A stretch of 64,000 nucleotides of DNA from Macquaria australasica (GCA_005408345.1 SEMN01000611.1:124001-188000); one strand, 5' to 3'. Shown: positions 34,968 to 48,739, counted from the stretch's first letter. Notes: generated from the letters alone by a model not told the origin. Numbers and translations are program-made.

Positions 34968-35999
34968 GTAAGTTGGTTTGTCTTTACTGTGTACTAGTTA
35001 CAGGGTTTTCGGTGGTTTAAACTCGGTGGTGTTTGCTTTCAGCACTTGCTGGGCTTGTAATTAGTGGTAGCCGGTGGATGGTGTCGTTACAGTTACGGAC
35101 TGTGGGGAGACGAGTAACGGAGTAACTTTAAGTGGAGCCAAGTGTTTCTTGTAGGCTAGTTTATGTGACTAAAGCTAGCATATTGTGGGCACTAGTTGCT
35201 AATGTGGAAAATACATTTTCTTGCATTGCTTTTCGTTTTCCTGTTAAAGAGCCATTTCCACTCAAAACGCACACTTTCGCCAAACTCCGCTTACATATCT
35301 GGCAAATGTAACATTGTATTGTCATTTTTGGTAAACTATATGTGCTAGAACATAACTTACGACTTTCCTTTAATTAACAGGAAGCTCTATTTAATTCGAC
35401 ATACATATAGAAAACATTACTTTGCTCAAGCTTTTAAAAAATCTACTTTTATTGTTTTCTTGCCTGTTATTCACAATTGGCTCGTCCACTAAAGTTTACC
35501 CTGGTGTGCAATTGCTAGCTGTGTTAGCAAATTACAAAAGTTCTGATTTTATTTACATCAATTGCTACTTCGGATTATTTTTTATGCCGAATTTTTCGAA
35601 ATACCCTTCTGACATTATTGGGTTGTTGAAGTCACACTTCAAGACGAGCCCATTTTGCCTAAATGCAATGAAATTCTAAACTGCCAGATCTTTGAACGAA
35701 GTTTGGTCTGTCACTCCACACATGCAACATGAACACCTGCTATAACGTTGCTGTCTCCAGCCACTCAGTCCCCAGTACCATAAGTCCTTACTTCCCCCTG
35801 CCTCCATGTGAGTTCTGTTTATAGACTACAAACATATACAAGTCTGCCAGATCTGCAGATACCCCCCAATCCAGCCTGGCATGACCAGACCCCACTGTAT
35901 CTGTCTACTGTTGCACTGCTATTCCTGGTTGCCAATGTGACCTAACCATGGCTGGTGTCTAGAATAGAATAGAGCTTTCCTTTCATGCATTCCGCTTAT

Positions 36000-36092
36000 T
36001 CAGAGGCCTCTGGGTCCATGAGTTTTGATCCATGGTAGACAGTTCAAACCCAGGACCTTCTTGCTGAGCCATTGTGCTGTAAACACTGCTCT
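36000..36092 (-). repeat. tRNA-derived SINE-like fragment
   Basis: On the minus strand it reads ACAGCACAATGGCTCAGCAA then GAAGGTCCTGGGTTTGAACT, matching the tRNA-like head of a common fish SINE with a B-box-like GGTTTGAACT. Only the head is present. Confidence 0.5.
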
Positions 36093-36604
36093 AGAAGTGT
36101 GGTCATTCTCTCTCCTTCTGCACCTCCTCAACATCTGTCATCTCTGACACATTGTGTTGACCCCATTGTAAAGAAAGGATGTGAGGAGTCAGAGAGAAGC
36201 TCCTCTGCAAACAGTCATCAGGCTGCTGTGAATGTGATGTGGGCTCCCAGCGGGCTCAGAGCACAGGTCAGGCGTGTGAGGGACGATGGGGGCATCTCAG
36301 CACAGACAGAGAGGAAGGGAGATGGTAGCAGCTGGTGTGCATACGCTGGGTCAGTGTGTGTGTTCCTGCATGTTGTCTTTGACCGTACATCCTCTGACTA
36401 CACCGAGGTCAAGGCAATGTGTCCAAATGAGACGGCGGTTAAATACTACAAATACACCAGTGCCTTGACCAGAGTTGTGTTCACACTGCAGGCTTTTACA
36501 CTGAATTCCAAACTGCTTACCATGTCTGATTTTTCTAGCTTGTGTGGAGTACCAGTAACAAAAGACAACACACCTTCTCTTGCGTTTACCCCTACTTCTC
36601 TCAA

Positions 36605-36785
36605 CTAGAGCTGCAACAATTAATCGAGTAATCTATTAGTCGCTCGAAAGAAAATTAATTGCCAACAATTTTGATAATCGATTGTTTCAGTCATTTTTCA
36701 AGCAAAAATGTCAAATATTTGCTGGTTCCAGCTTCTTAAATGTGAGGATTTTCTGCTGAGTCTCATTGGGTTTTGAGGCATCAAA
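36605..36785 (+). repeat. Teleost dispersed repeat (family C), copy 1
   Basis: It starts AGAGCTGCAACAATTAATCG and includes CTATTAGTCGCTCG, AATCGATTGTTTCAGTCATT and AAAATGTCAAATATTTGCTG followed by GTTCCAGCTTCTTAAATGTG. The same blocks recur near 41707-41880, 41875-42145, 48740-48830 and 63095-63425. It is rich in ATCGATT-type palindromes and non-coding. Confidence 0.65.
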
Positions 36786-37960
36786 TTCTCTCCCAATACC
36801 TCAACTCAGGGTATCTGCTGACACAGTGTACCGATCCAATATCAATGCTCTCTTTTTCCAAGATTTGAAATCTGTATTACCTCCCTGCATGGGACTCATT
36901 GGGATCAGATTTATGTAAGTTAAAAAATGACGCCAGGGATTGCTGTGGCACTAAAAACGGAGGCAGTGGCCTGCTGTGACTGAATGACTGTAACTGAGAG
37001 TGGAAACTCTGGATTTTATAATTACATTGACAAAGAGTACATGGGGGAAAAAAAGTATTTAATGTGGATCAATCACGTGTGGGTATCAGCACCGATTCCT
37101 ATATTGGATCAGTGCATCCCTAGTTCAGATTGTAGCATTTAATGTGTGCCTTAATGTCTGATTTTGTTCCACATATCCAATATTTTGTCACACAAGGGCT
37201 GCACATCTATGGCTGCATTTATGTATTATTATGTATTTAAATTTTTGTATTGCACTTTGACATTTTACATGAACAGAAAACAGCCTTCATTTTCACATTG
37301 TCCTTAAAAAAGCAAAAATAAAATGTTCTACTACAGTAAGTTTACAGTTTAAACTAAATCTATCAAGCTTTGTAAAATGTATTTTGGGGGCATTTTTGCC
37401 TTCATTTGATAGTGTACAGTAAAGAATCAGACAGGAAATGTGAGGGCAGAAAGAAAGGAGGAAGACATTGGAGGCACAGACAATGGCTACGTCAGAAATC
37501 ACTTTATGTTCACTAGATAGTGCACTATATTTACCCCCCACCATTTTATTTGTGTCCTAATTCTGAGTGTGAAATGTATGCTCTTTATAAGACCCTCAAA
37601 AACTCCACCATTGGAACAAAAGAGTAGTGCCCATGCACACAAAAAGTGTCTTCTGAAATCCCAGGGGTGGGATTTTTGGACACAGCTGTTACACACACAG
37701 TGTTTCTGTTGTATGAGTCTTAGACCCCGAGGCCAGTGTCACATCCCAGATCTATCAATCTTACTCAAATACAAGTAGTAAAATTTGAATCGTCTTTATT
37801 CTTGTGAAATCAAGGTCTTTTTAGAGCCAGATAAACTAAGGCTGCAACTACATTTGGGAAGCAGTCACAGCTAACCAGACGCTTAAAACAAAAACTAATT
37901 TGATTGGAGAGTCAGAGATCACACCAGATCAATTTTAATTAATTAAAGAAGCTATGATTG

Positions 37961-37990
37961 TAATAATAATAATAATAATAATAATAACAA
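37961..37990. repeat. (AAT)n microsatellite
   Basis: About 9 AAT units, immediately followed by a family H fragment (ACAATAAAGTTTGTTTGTAT...CAAAGTGCTTTACAAC), so it is probably that element's tail or insertion site. Confidence 0.9.
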
Positions 37991-38725
37991 TAAAGTTTGT
38001 TTGTATAGAACTTATCAAAACCAGTGTTACAAAGTGCTTTACAACAAAAACATAAAACACAACAATAAAATACACAGTAATGTATGAATAAACAGGCAGG
38101 CATAATCAAGGATAAATATAAAAATGATATGGGTAATGGTGCAACTCTAGTTAAAACCTGGACATGCTTGAAGCCAGTTAGTGACAGATTTGGATGTATG
38201 ATTTTGCACAATTTGCTGCATCTTGAGATGTGCATTGTCACTTGAATCTCATGTAGTCAGAACACAATACATGCAGTGCACACTGAGGGAGAGTGGGAGA
38301 AAAGTGACACACCTTAATGCACAGATGCATCCAGCAACAAGAACAGACTTGGACATTAACTGATCGGTGTCACATATAAAGGAAAGAAAATACAAATTAG
38401 GCCACTTTGAGCAGCAGCCCACCTCTAAACCACATGTAGATCACACAGTTTGGTTTAATATTGATTGATCCTCAGGCCTGCAGCCATCTGCCTCTGGAAG
38501 CATGTTTAACAGCAGGGGATTGGCTTTAGTTGTTATGACAAAAGGAGGAGAGCGGGGGGGACAGGGGCAGGGAACATCTGTTCGGACAAGCGGCAACCAG
38601 CCTCCGACACGTTACTGTGATGAGCGTCCACTAGAGACAGTAGCTGACAGCCTGTTGATACTGCATCTGGTCTGTGGGATGTGGATGCTGGGAGCAGCGG
38701 GATCAGATCACGCTGAAGTGTTTTA

Positions 38726-39020
38726 AAGGGTCACTCCGCAGATTTTACACATGAAGTTCAGTGCACTCGTCAGGAAGAGTACTACTCGCACTGAGAAAAT
38801 TGCTGTATGATGTCTCCTGTGGCTCTGGAGGGAGCTTATTGAAAGATACTTACCAATTACATTATGGGAAATGTAGGATTCTGGGTTTTTGAAAGCTTGA
38901 CACATAATAGGGGCAAAAAGTCAGGATATCGATTTTGACCGTTCTTTTTTCAGTCTCTCTTGTGAGTCCCCCAACTGTATGGAAGTACAATACTAAATTG
39001 CTGGAGTACTGCTTTAACTG
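38726..39020 (+). mobile_element. MITE family B, copy 2
   Basis: Termini TTTTAAAGGGTCACTCCGCA and GCTGGAGTACTGCTTTAAC are inverted relative to each other. Interior blocks GATGTCTCCTGTGGCTCTGG and GGGAAATGTAGGATTC are shared with the other two copies. It is shorter than copies 1 and 3 through internal loss. Confidence 0.75.
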
Positions 39021-39687
39021 TTATGAGTCTGGAAATCAGATTTTGAAGAATAAGCTCTTTTTCTGTTTAGGTTGGTTTGAGTTGCAGAACACTTCAAACC
39101 CTTTCATCACAAATGTATGCATGTTGAGGTGTTTGTAGTACTATTAACAGTTCTTTGAAACAGTTACATTAGACACTGCACTTTCTAGGACCATAAATGT
39201 GAGCCTCAGGTTGAAAATACCATTTACCTTTCTCAACTCTGACGTGGTAAACGTTAGTTGGGACCTCAGTTTGGTGATTTTATTTCATAAATTCATTGAC
39301 AAAAAAAATCCCTGACAAAGTACATATATTCAAGTATCAGGAATGAGAGATCATTCAAACCACCCCAACAAGATGCAAAATGCACATTTATATTCTATGT
39401 TATTTTGTGATCACTGTTTGTAAAATGCCGTGGTAGGACACAACCTATTTACTGGATTTTTGTATGGTGACCCACATTCGAACTGAATTTGCTGCACAAC
39501 ATAAACCTCAAAAGCATGTGTGTGAAGCAGCTGCCCAGGAGCAACCACTGTCTCCAGATATCTTCCATCGTGGCATCTCGCTGGCGTCAGACTGGTTTGA
39601 ACATGTGATCACTTCTTCCAAGTAATTTCTTCCAACCTTTTATTTGTTCAGACGGTCATTCCCACATGATGGGAATGCAGGGTTAGA

Positions 39688-39713
39688 CCTCCTCCTCCTC
39701 CTCCTCCTCCTCC
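39688..39713. repeat. (CCT)n microsatellite
   Basis: About 8 CCT units followed by a C run. The matching poly-glycine in the minus-strand open frame here is a translation artefact. Confidence 0.9.
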
Positions 39714-41704
39714 CCCCCTGTGCACTCTTTTCAAGCCAGTCCCATATCTTCCTCTGGTATGTTCGTCTGTGTTTGATGGCCCCTGGCTTGGCGAAAGGCA
39801 GTCATTGATTAACTGGTGGGTTTGACTCCCTGGCCTTTTGCTGAGGCTGTAAACCATCAGCTTTCCATAGCAACCGTCAGCCATAGTTTTGGGCATCTCT
39901 TTGTCTGCAGCTCCTCCGTGCTTTAGTAACGTCCCATGCTGGTGGTTTAGTGGCGACGCCTTTGTTTGTCGTGCACAACACTAAAATCACTAAAATTGTT
40001 CCTCATAACTAACTAATAGTGAAGTCAAAGTTGCAGTTACTGCAGAGACTTGGCGAGGAGAATGCATTTTGGCTGACAGGATGAGCGGAGGGAAGTGTGG
40101 CGAAGCACCATAAATATATAGCTTCAGGGTATTACGGAGGTTTTCTTCTATTTGAATCACAGTCAGGACTTTGGAAGGCAGATTTCCTCGGCTGCTGCTG
40201 ATATGTGTAGTGCTCACATTACGGTATCAAGTGGAAAACTTTACATTACCAAACTGCACCTTTTAGATTTTCTCTGAGCTTGTGAAAAACTTCTCTGGTA
40301 CACAGAAATTCTGATGCAGTTCATGATTGTGGTTAGTTTGGAATAAACAGAAGGAGTAGATAATGGTGATATCCGTTATACTTGAACAGAAAGAGAGTGC
40401 CACTAACAGAAACTTCATCCACTAAAAAGACTTCACAGTTCTGCATACGATGCTTAGATACCAGTATTCTTTCCAATTCTGTCCTGTCTGCATGTTCTTT
40501 TTTCTCTGGTGTCTGGATGACACCATCTCATAAACATGCGTACATGAGATGAAATATGTTTTCACAACTTCTGACAGGCTGGGTGGTGCAGAGGGAATAA
40601 CATGTGACAGCAGTCATGAGCTGGATTGGAAGCCACTGGCGTGATGTACTACTCCACATAGACACCGTTACTAGCATGTAATTATATAACCGCATTTCTT
40701 TGTCATATCATGATAAGTGTGAGCTGCAACGCTTTAACTCTCCTGACTGTGCATGAATCCATTCTGGTAATATGTGAAGCGTTCTCGCTCTGACCACCTC
40801 TGGTTCCTCTGATCTAATCTTCTGGGAAATGTACTTGAGGCTAAGCCGCCACACTGGAAAGATTTAATGTGGTCATACCAGAGTGAAGGGAAAAGAGATG
40901 TTATTAGAGAAATGATGGAATATTTGGTCCACAGACACATTTCAGATAAGTTGAACTGACCATCTCCTTTTAATGCCACAGTACCCTTAAGGCATGATTT
41001 GGCATTAACGCTGATTGGCCTGAGTGGACCCAAGGGAATACTCAAAAGAGTTTACAATGATCATTCTTGTCGGCTCTGGTATTAAATACATCATTTTAAT
41101 AAATGTTACCAGATTTCAAGTCCCATTTCTTTCACTTTTCATTATTTTTCTTCTTTTTTTTTTTAAATATAGACCGCTGTGATATGTAGTTTAAAAAAAA
41201 TGCTTATTTATTGAATTAATTTCAAGACCTTAACATGCAGAAGAGTCACTAGACCCTATTTGTCTGACTAAAGCAGCTTCTTTCATTAAAATAAGGTAAA
41301 CCTGCTGAGTGGAGGTACTTTCCAGTTTAAAAGCTCCAAACTTAATTGATTGAATGGATTTAAGTAATTTTTAAACGAGGGGAGTCAATCAAGAGGTTTG
41401 AATTTTTTCTACACTGGGGTCAATACCATAGCCATATTTCAGTACTGATACCACAGTGGTACAAAATCTTGAAAAGAGCACATTTTTCTTGTTTTTTAAA
41501 GACCAAACTTCTCCAGTGCATCAGTGGATAATAACACGGCTGGAACTTTGCCTAAATAAATTATTTTCTAAGATAATGCTTTATAAATATAAAATTAACA
41601 GAATTATTATTTAAATGAGATCATTTCGGAAAAAAAAGAGAAAAAAGTAAAGAACGTTCCATAATTGAGCCCTTGTTGTGATGCATTTCTTGGAGTTCAT
41701 TTTT

Positions 41705-42145
41705 AGTGCTGACACCATTAGTCAATTCATTAATTGGTCAATTGATCTAATTAACCTCCAACAGATTGATAATCAATTTATTGTTTAAGTCATTTCTAAA
41801 GCAAAAATGCCAAACATATGTTGGTTCCAGCTTCTCAAATGTCAGAATTTGGAGATTTTCTGAGTTTCATATCATTGTAGGGCTGCAGTAACGATTTTTC
41901 TTAAATTATTGACTGATTATTGATCATATGATTATTTTCTCGATCAATTGATTGATCATTTGGTCTATAAAATGTCAGAAAATAGGGGGGAGAAATCCGT
42001 CATAAAATCCTCAAATTCAAGAAGCTGGAGTCAGAGAACGTTGGTCCTTTTGGCTTGAAAAATTATTTATTTATCAGAATAGTTGCCGGATTATTTTGTC
42101 GATCAACTAATCCATTAATCAATAAATGGTTTCAGCTTTAACATA
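41705..42145. repeat. Family C dispersed repeats, copies 2 and 3
   Basis: Two partial copies lie side by side. One spans about 41705-41880 (ATTAGTCAATTCATTAATTG ... GTTGGTTCCAGCTTCTCAAA). The next starts at GGGCTGCAGTAACGATTTTT (41880) and ends near 42145. The second includes GGTCTATAAAATGTCAGAAA, a signature block of the family. Confidence 0.6.
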
Positions 42146-43754
42146 ATTGTGAGTTGAATCTCTGACATTTAATAGACTAAACACTAATTGATTATTTGAA
42201 AGAATAATTGACAGACTGACAAAGAATGTAATCATTAGTTGCTGCCCTATTAGTCCTATTTTGTCTGTACAAAAAAATTTAAACTGAAACAAAAGCAAAT
42301 TTCATTATCTACATTATGCAGGTTATACATACGGTATATACTGTACAGAAAATAGGTATTCTTTTTATAGTTCACCTTTAAAAAATATTGCTCTTTGATA
42401 CAGAAGAAGGCCGTTGTGTTTTTTATTTTGCTGACAAGTCTATATATAGATTTTCACCTTGACTGAATCTGTATCAATCCCTGTTTGCATTACAGTATGT
42501 GCTCTATAATCCACTTAGGTGTTCCTGCAGTTTTATTAGAGAATGGGGTTATAGTGTCCTTGTGGGAAGGCAGTGATGATTTCTGTGTCGTCGCTCCTGA
42601 AGACGGGCCATGTGGAAAGCTCTATGCAGATAAAAGTGTTGATGACATGACATAATGAATGATGGCCCACACATTCTTTGATGTAGCACTTTTAAAGCAT
42701 ATCCCTGGTTTACGTTTGGTTGTTTCTTGGTGAATGTGGGGCCAATCTGGAGCACAGTGCGGGGCTGAAAGATGCTGTTCTTGCAGTAATCCTCAGAGTG
42801 CACTCACTGTGATGAAGGCAGTGATTAGACCAATCGTTCCTGGACTGTTGAGGGAGAAATTGTTCTCTCTCACACTGGTCAGGGAATCAATCTAACTGAT
42901 TAACTGGGGGGATTTCACAGCACACACCTCCATTCATCCTCCTCTCTCTGCAGCCAGTATCTCTTACCAACATTGCCTGTCCTTTCCTGTATGACTTCAT
43001 TGTAATTATGAAAATGGCAATGTGTCATATTTTCCTGTTGGAAAGTATTTGAAAGCACAGCCGTTGATGAAACATCTCAGTTTCTACTGCAGCTGGTTTC
43101 GCTGAGCTCAGCCTTGGAGAAAACTGAAGCGCTGGTTCTTAGAAGAATCCTGACATGCTAATCCCAGGTCAGAGGGTTCTCATGAAGGATGGAAGGAAGA
43201 CAAGAAGAAGAGATAGTGGTGTGTTTTAAATAACTGAAGCCAACGTGGTCCTGCCATATGTGGAGCTGATATTTTACTGCTGCATGTGAAACCAAACAGT
43301 AACAGCACTGACCCAAATCACAGCTAATGAACTGTTGATGATTGATTGATGGAAGTGAATGAGGTTTGTTATTTTAAGTTGGAATAAGATCCAATTCAGT
43401 GCTGTAGTGCTGCTTTCATAGTCCATGCCTGCAGTAATATTGGGGATGAGCAGCTTCCTTTAAGATACATGTTGAAAGTGAAGAATATGTAAGCTATTTA
43501 CAGTCACAACCTTCACATCACAATACAAGAATTCTGTGCCAAAGTAATTTGCGTGCCTATTCCCTTACACAGTGAAAACCTTTAAATGTGTGCAGTACGG
43601 CCATTATTTCCTGATGAAGCACAATAAGGTTGTCTACTAATAAAAGACAGGAATTTAGCACAAATAAAGTTGAGCCGTGCTGTTTGTTACTCTCTGGAGT
43701 GGTATTTAAAGTCCCAGTAAAATTGTATTTTTAGAGCATTTGCCTCCTTAAGTT

Positions 43755-44238
43755 AAAGGGGCACTCCACCAGTTTTACACATCTAGTTCAGTTACCCGTC
43801 ATGAGGAATAGTACTCAGCCTGTGGAAGCAGTTGTATAATATCTTCTGTGGCGCTGGAGGGTGCTTTTCAAAGTATGAGAAGATTACCCTGGTGATGTCA
43901 TCAGGGGTATCTAGGAATGGGCTTGAGACTTAAATATTTTAACAGAAACTTTGCATTACAAACTGTAGTTGTGGGGTTTGAAAGATGTGGACAATTAGGA
44001 GGCAAGCGTGTGTGTGTGTGTGTGTGTGTGTGGGGGGGGGGTTATAATTAACAATGCTATTGAGTTGTATCATGGGAAATGTAGGATCCTGTATTTTTGG
44101 AGCTTGACCCGTTCTAGTGACTAGAATCAGGATATTTCGACCTCTGCTGCTTCGATATTGACAATTGTTTTCTTAATCTGTTGTGACTCCTGAAACTTTA
44201 TGACAGTGCACTGCTAAATCGCTGGAGTACCCCTTTAA
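43755..44238 (+). mobile_element. MITE family B, copy 3
   Basis: The termini are the best preserved of the three: TTAAAGGGGCACTCCACCAG on the left and GCTGGAGTACCCCTTTAA on the right. Read on the minus strand, the right end gives TTAAAGGGGTACTCCAGC. It contains a (TG)n tract followed by a G run at 44008-44041. The 484-bp element has no coding capacity. Confidence 0.8.
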
Positions 44239-44957
44239 GTACTGTATATAATGGGATGGGAGTTCTCATATGAAGAATGTTTTAAATGTGTAAACCAGAT
44301 CTAATGTGGGGAGGGAAATGCAGTTTGAATTAATGAGCAGGATTACTCAAAAATCTGTCATGGTTTTATTGGTTGGGATTTGTATTTATGCCTCCTAGTG
44401 CACCATGTGGTACCCACCAGATAGAAAACAGATTTTCTGCTTTCCAAACAGTAAAAGTAATGGGACTTTGATGTAAACCTAATTTTGTAGATTCTTTTAC
44501 ATTTATTGAGAAGTAGTTATACACATAATACCATGGAAAAGTAGCTAATAAAGTGTCAAAAGTGAATGTTTCATTTCACTGGGACTTGATGGATGTTTAG
44601 AATAATGCAGTCAAGATGTGTGCTGTTGTGTAAGCTGGAGTTTCCCCTAGACTGTCAACAGGAACAGCACGAAGCATAGATACTATAGCACTAAGACATG
44701 ATAGAAATGTGTTGAATTTAATGACACCCAGTTAATCTATTGTCGTGGTGTGCTTTTTCTTTCTTTGAGCATGTGTTCTGTTAAATATATTGGTCAGACA
44801 CAAACGCATGATGACACAGTAATTACTGTAATAATAAAGTTTTTGTTGTTTGTGAGTTGAGAAAAAAGCATTTGGCCAGTCATTAAAAAAGCTTGTGTTG
44901 CATCAAAAGATTCTTATTCCACTGAAACCTTTTTGAGCAATTTGCCAAAACAAACTT

Positions 44958-45440
44958 TAAAGCTGCACTATTAAATAATTTTATATGAAAAGTGGATAAA
45001 ATGATTATGTGTAATGTGAAAGGGATTGCTCATAGTGACATTGATTTGGCTTTCCGCCTTGCAATTTCACTGTTTTGGTTCAGTCTCATGGCTCTCATTA
45101 ACCTTGTTTCCAGCTGTAACAAGGCAGCTGTAAGAAAAGCTCTGATAAACCCTCTGCTCAGCACTAAACAGCAGACAGACACAGTTAGTGGCTAGCTGGT
45201 GAACACAGCAGAGCATTTACTAGCTAAAGAGGCAGATATGTTTCTCAAGAGTTGGAGACCAAAACCAGAGCTAAAAGGAGAGTGAATATTAGACTTTCGT
45301 TTCTGCTGGTTGTGTAAATAAGCAATTGTTTGCTAGCACGTTAGCCATATCACCTTTATACGGTAATAATATGTCAGTGTTGTGTTTTCAGCTTGTTCCT
45401 CTGCCCACAAGTGGCTGAAAAACCAATTAATGCTGCTTTA
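44958..45440 (+). repeat. Repeat family A, copy 5
   Basis: An uninterrupted copy: the left end is CTTTAAAGCTGCACTATTAA and the right end AATTAATGCTGCTTTAACTA. All diagnostic blocks are present in order, including AAACAGCAGACAGACACAGT, AGAGCATTTACTAGCTAAAG and GAGCTAAAAGGAGAGTGAAT, then ATATGTCAGTGTTGTGTTTT and CCCACAAGTGGCTGAAAAAC. It is useful as a reference copy for the family. Confidence 0.75.
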
Positions 45441-47809
45441 ACTAAAGTTGCAGAAAGACAGAAAAAAAAACAAGATCCATGTCTTAAATTTTCATCATCC
45501 TGATGGGAAGCAGAAACAAAACCAATGCTTTCAGTAATTCTGTGTCCCCAAAGAGACCAAAATAGTCAGTTTCAGCATTAAAAAGTTGGATAGAAACAGC
45601 TTAACCATGCAGATCTTAATCTGCAGAAACCCATTCAGTGGTATTCTATCTTAATCAAACCCAGAGCGTATGTTTCAACATTTGTCCTTCATTTACCCAA
45701 AGGTAGCTTGTTTGCATTCTCTCATTGAAACCATGGTTTACAGCTAGCTGCAACTTTTGAAACTCAATTTCCAAATGTCAAAGGGACCACCCTCCCTGCT
45801 GTGGGGAAAGTTGATCACCAGAGAGCTCAGCCTCCATCACCCCTGGGTTCACCTTCCCTGTCACCTCAGCTGATTGGCTCCTATCAGGACTGATCACCGT
45901 AGAGAATGTGACCTTTGAAGACGAGGCCTCCCTAGTTAAAACCAGAGTTCACCCAGGCCACCTAGGGAGATGTGTGCTTGATAGGGTATAGGGAAAGAAT
46001 GTATGTCGGGTTTTGCTTGTACAGTATTGTACGTCATCACCATAACTCACTGCCAACTAGTTGATGTCTGGACAGCTATGGGTAGATTAACTGACAACTG
46101 TTCAGTCCTGTTAAGTAGTCAGGAAGATAAAGTCATAAATGTGTTGAGCAACATTCAGACATGCCAGAAAGATAAACTCATCCCAAACATTTTCACTTAA
46201 AGCCCTTCCAGTCTAAATAAAGGACTTAGTGGTTTGAGGTGTGGTTAATTTCTCTGCGTGGTTAGGGTTCAGCATCTCTCTGGTCTCATTAACCGCCCCA
46301 CCCAGTGTTCTGTTTAATATGAGAATGGCATGTCTGCACCAGATCTGTCCAGTGCTAGAGATAAGGTGTGAAAACCCCCATTGTTTGGGTGGGGACTTGT
46401 GTTTGAGACCAGAAACGGACGCTGTTTCCATAAACAGACAGTAGAGATAAGCTATTGACAAGCGCCTGTCCTGCCTGCTCTTTCTAGAAGATTTTATTTG
46501 GTGATCTTGTTCAAGCTGGAAATGTCCCAGCAGACCTCTCTTCGTAGATCGGTCATATCCAGTTTATTGACTTTATGCGTCCATTAAATTACCTTTCATT
46601 CCTGTAATTGCAAAATGAAGCACTGCAGTTTCTGTGTGTCAACACTGTGTGGGTGCTCTATAATGAAAACCTACATGATTTATGATCCTAACCCTCCCCA
46701 CCTTCTCCCCTCTGAATATGATACATGGCCCATTTAGAGCATCTCCATATCCTGGACTGTTTCAGGGACCGGGATAAATGCTCTGTGTCTCACAGGACCA
46801 TAAATCTAGTCTTATTTTGTTGAGATCTATTGTCTGACACTCCCTGAAGTGTGTCTCCTCGCTGCGGGAGGATCCATCATGTTAAGTAGCTGCGCGTTGT
46901 TGTAGTGGCTGAATTGATGAGTGCTAATTGGCATCAAGAGACTGCCAGTAATGGACTTCAATGACAGCGTTTCACTGAAAGCTTAAACCAGAAGGATTGA
47001 TTAGGAAAATAGCACGCATTCAGCTGCAGCCCATGTGTTGATGCTAACGACATCAGCTTTGCTTTGTGATTCAATCATAAATTCATTTTTTATTGAAAAC
47101 AGTCTTGTTAAAGGTCACTATTTACGGCCTGTTTTCCTTGAAAATGTCACAATGTGTGAATTATAGTAAAGTGTCAGTAAAAGGGCAAATATTCAAGAAT
47201 ATTATATGTTGAGATATATTTTAGGATTGGAGATCATAAAGAAAAGAAAAATAGGAGCAACATGAATGGAATCCCGCTAAGGTCATGCAAACATACTCAC
47301 ATTTAAAGTTGTAATCCTAAAGATTTCAGTCCTGGTTGATTTGTTGAAAGCAGCAGCAGCAGCAGCAGTAAATGCTCAGTTTGCATTAGCAGTAAATGGA
47401 ATGCTGCTATGATTTTTCTGGCTGATCATTCTCTGAATCCACCACTTTATCCTCATCTTTAAATACTTGTCAATATCTATTGATCTTTGGTATGCCCACA
47501 GTTACAATTGCACTAATGCATCTTGAATGCCTTGTGTCCAATAAACATCCTGCTTTAGACAGACGTGGTGTGCTTTGAGTCTGTAGACACTGATGATGGG
47601 ATGAGTAGTCAGTGTTTTCACCCCCATTAAATAAATAGAGCATAAAAATATCCTTGAGGACAAGTGGGAGCCGATGCTTTTGAACAGTTTGTTTTATTTC
47701 CGTCAAACATAATTTGACAGTCTTACGTGGAATCATAAAATTATAATATGATCATACTGTGTTTCACAAGATTCTGTTGTCCAAAACTGTTCCGAGCAAA
47801 TTGTAAAGA

Positions 47810-47935
47810 CAAAATAAGATAAGATAAGATAAGATAAGCCTTTAATTGTCCAACAGCGGGGACATTTTCAGCGTTACAGCAGCCAGCAAAAGTGTCATAT
47901 ATAGAAATACAATAATAAAATATAATAAAATACAA
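47810..47935 (-). repeat. Possible 3' end of a LINE/SINE-type element with (AAGAT)n
   Basis: Five AAGAT units (47814-47838) abut CCTTTAATTGTCCAACAGCG and GGGACATTTTCAGCG with TACAGCAGCCAGCAAAAGTG. The combination resembles a common fish retroposon tail read on the minus strand. Microsatellite tails are typical of some LINE families. The assignment is tentative. Confidence 0.4.
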
Positions 47936-48739
47936 TAAAAATAAATAGAAAAAGTTTGATATGTTTTGGGGGCTTTTTTATGCCTTTATTTGAAGAAAAA
48001 TACCTGAATTCTTTTACCAGCTAAAAATGTAGTAAAATCTATTATGCAGTCATAAAGGTGGGTGAACTTTTTGGCTTCCACTACATCCCATTATTTTCTG
48101 TCAGAGGACAATGCAGTAACGCAGTGTATAATGGTAAACACTTGCCACTGTTTCTGAATGAGCATGTTCGTGTGTACAGTATGTGTGTTCTCTCTGTTTT
48201 GCTGACTCATGTGCTGATCCCTGGTGGCCTCTCTTCTGTCAGTGACCACACACACACACACACACAGGGCCTGTAGGCTGCTGAGGTGTAGGGTCAGGCT
48301 CCCTCGGGGGCAGCAGAGGGCTCAGTCAGTCAGTGAGGGTCAGCTGCCAGCAGCATTTTGTGCTGAGAGAACAGTGTAGAGGAGGAGAAACGTCTTCCCT
48401 CATCCATCAGCCTGCAACGGCCTCTGCACCACTGGGGCCTGCATGTCCACACATAACACCACACTGAACAATGCTGCCTGTGCTGGGTGTGATTTGATCA
48501 CAGATGCTCAGTGTATGGAAGTTGTTAGTCCAGTCTCTACATAGCACATGACTACACCTTCCCAGAGCATCAGTCACCACAAATAAGTTCTCACCCAAGG
48601 GGAAACGCTACTAAATAATACTGTATTTGGAAAATAAATGTGTGTGGTACCAGAACAAGTCTTTTGAATTTAAAAGGAAATGTTATGGTACTACAAAAGA
48701 GTGCAATGTATTATTCAAATTTTAATGGAAAGCCACGAT

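Noticed and set aside
36072..36608. 178-codon + strand open frame in the large intron
   Set aside because: It overlaps a SINE-like fragment at its start, has no recognisable domain or codon pattern, and ends at a family C repeat. Its length is within chance for this locally less AT-rich stretch.
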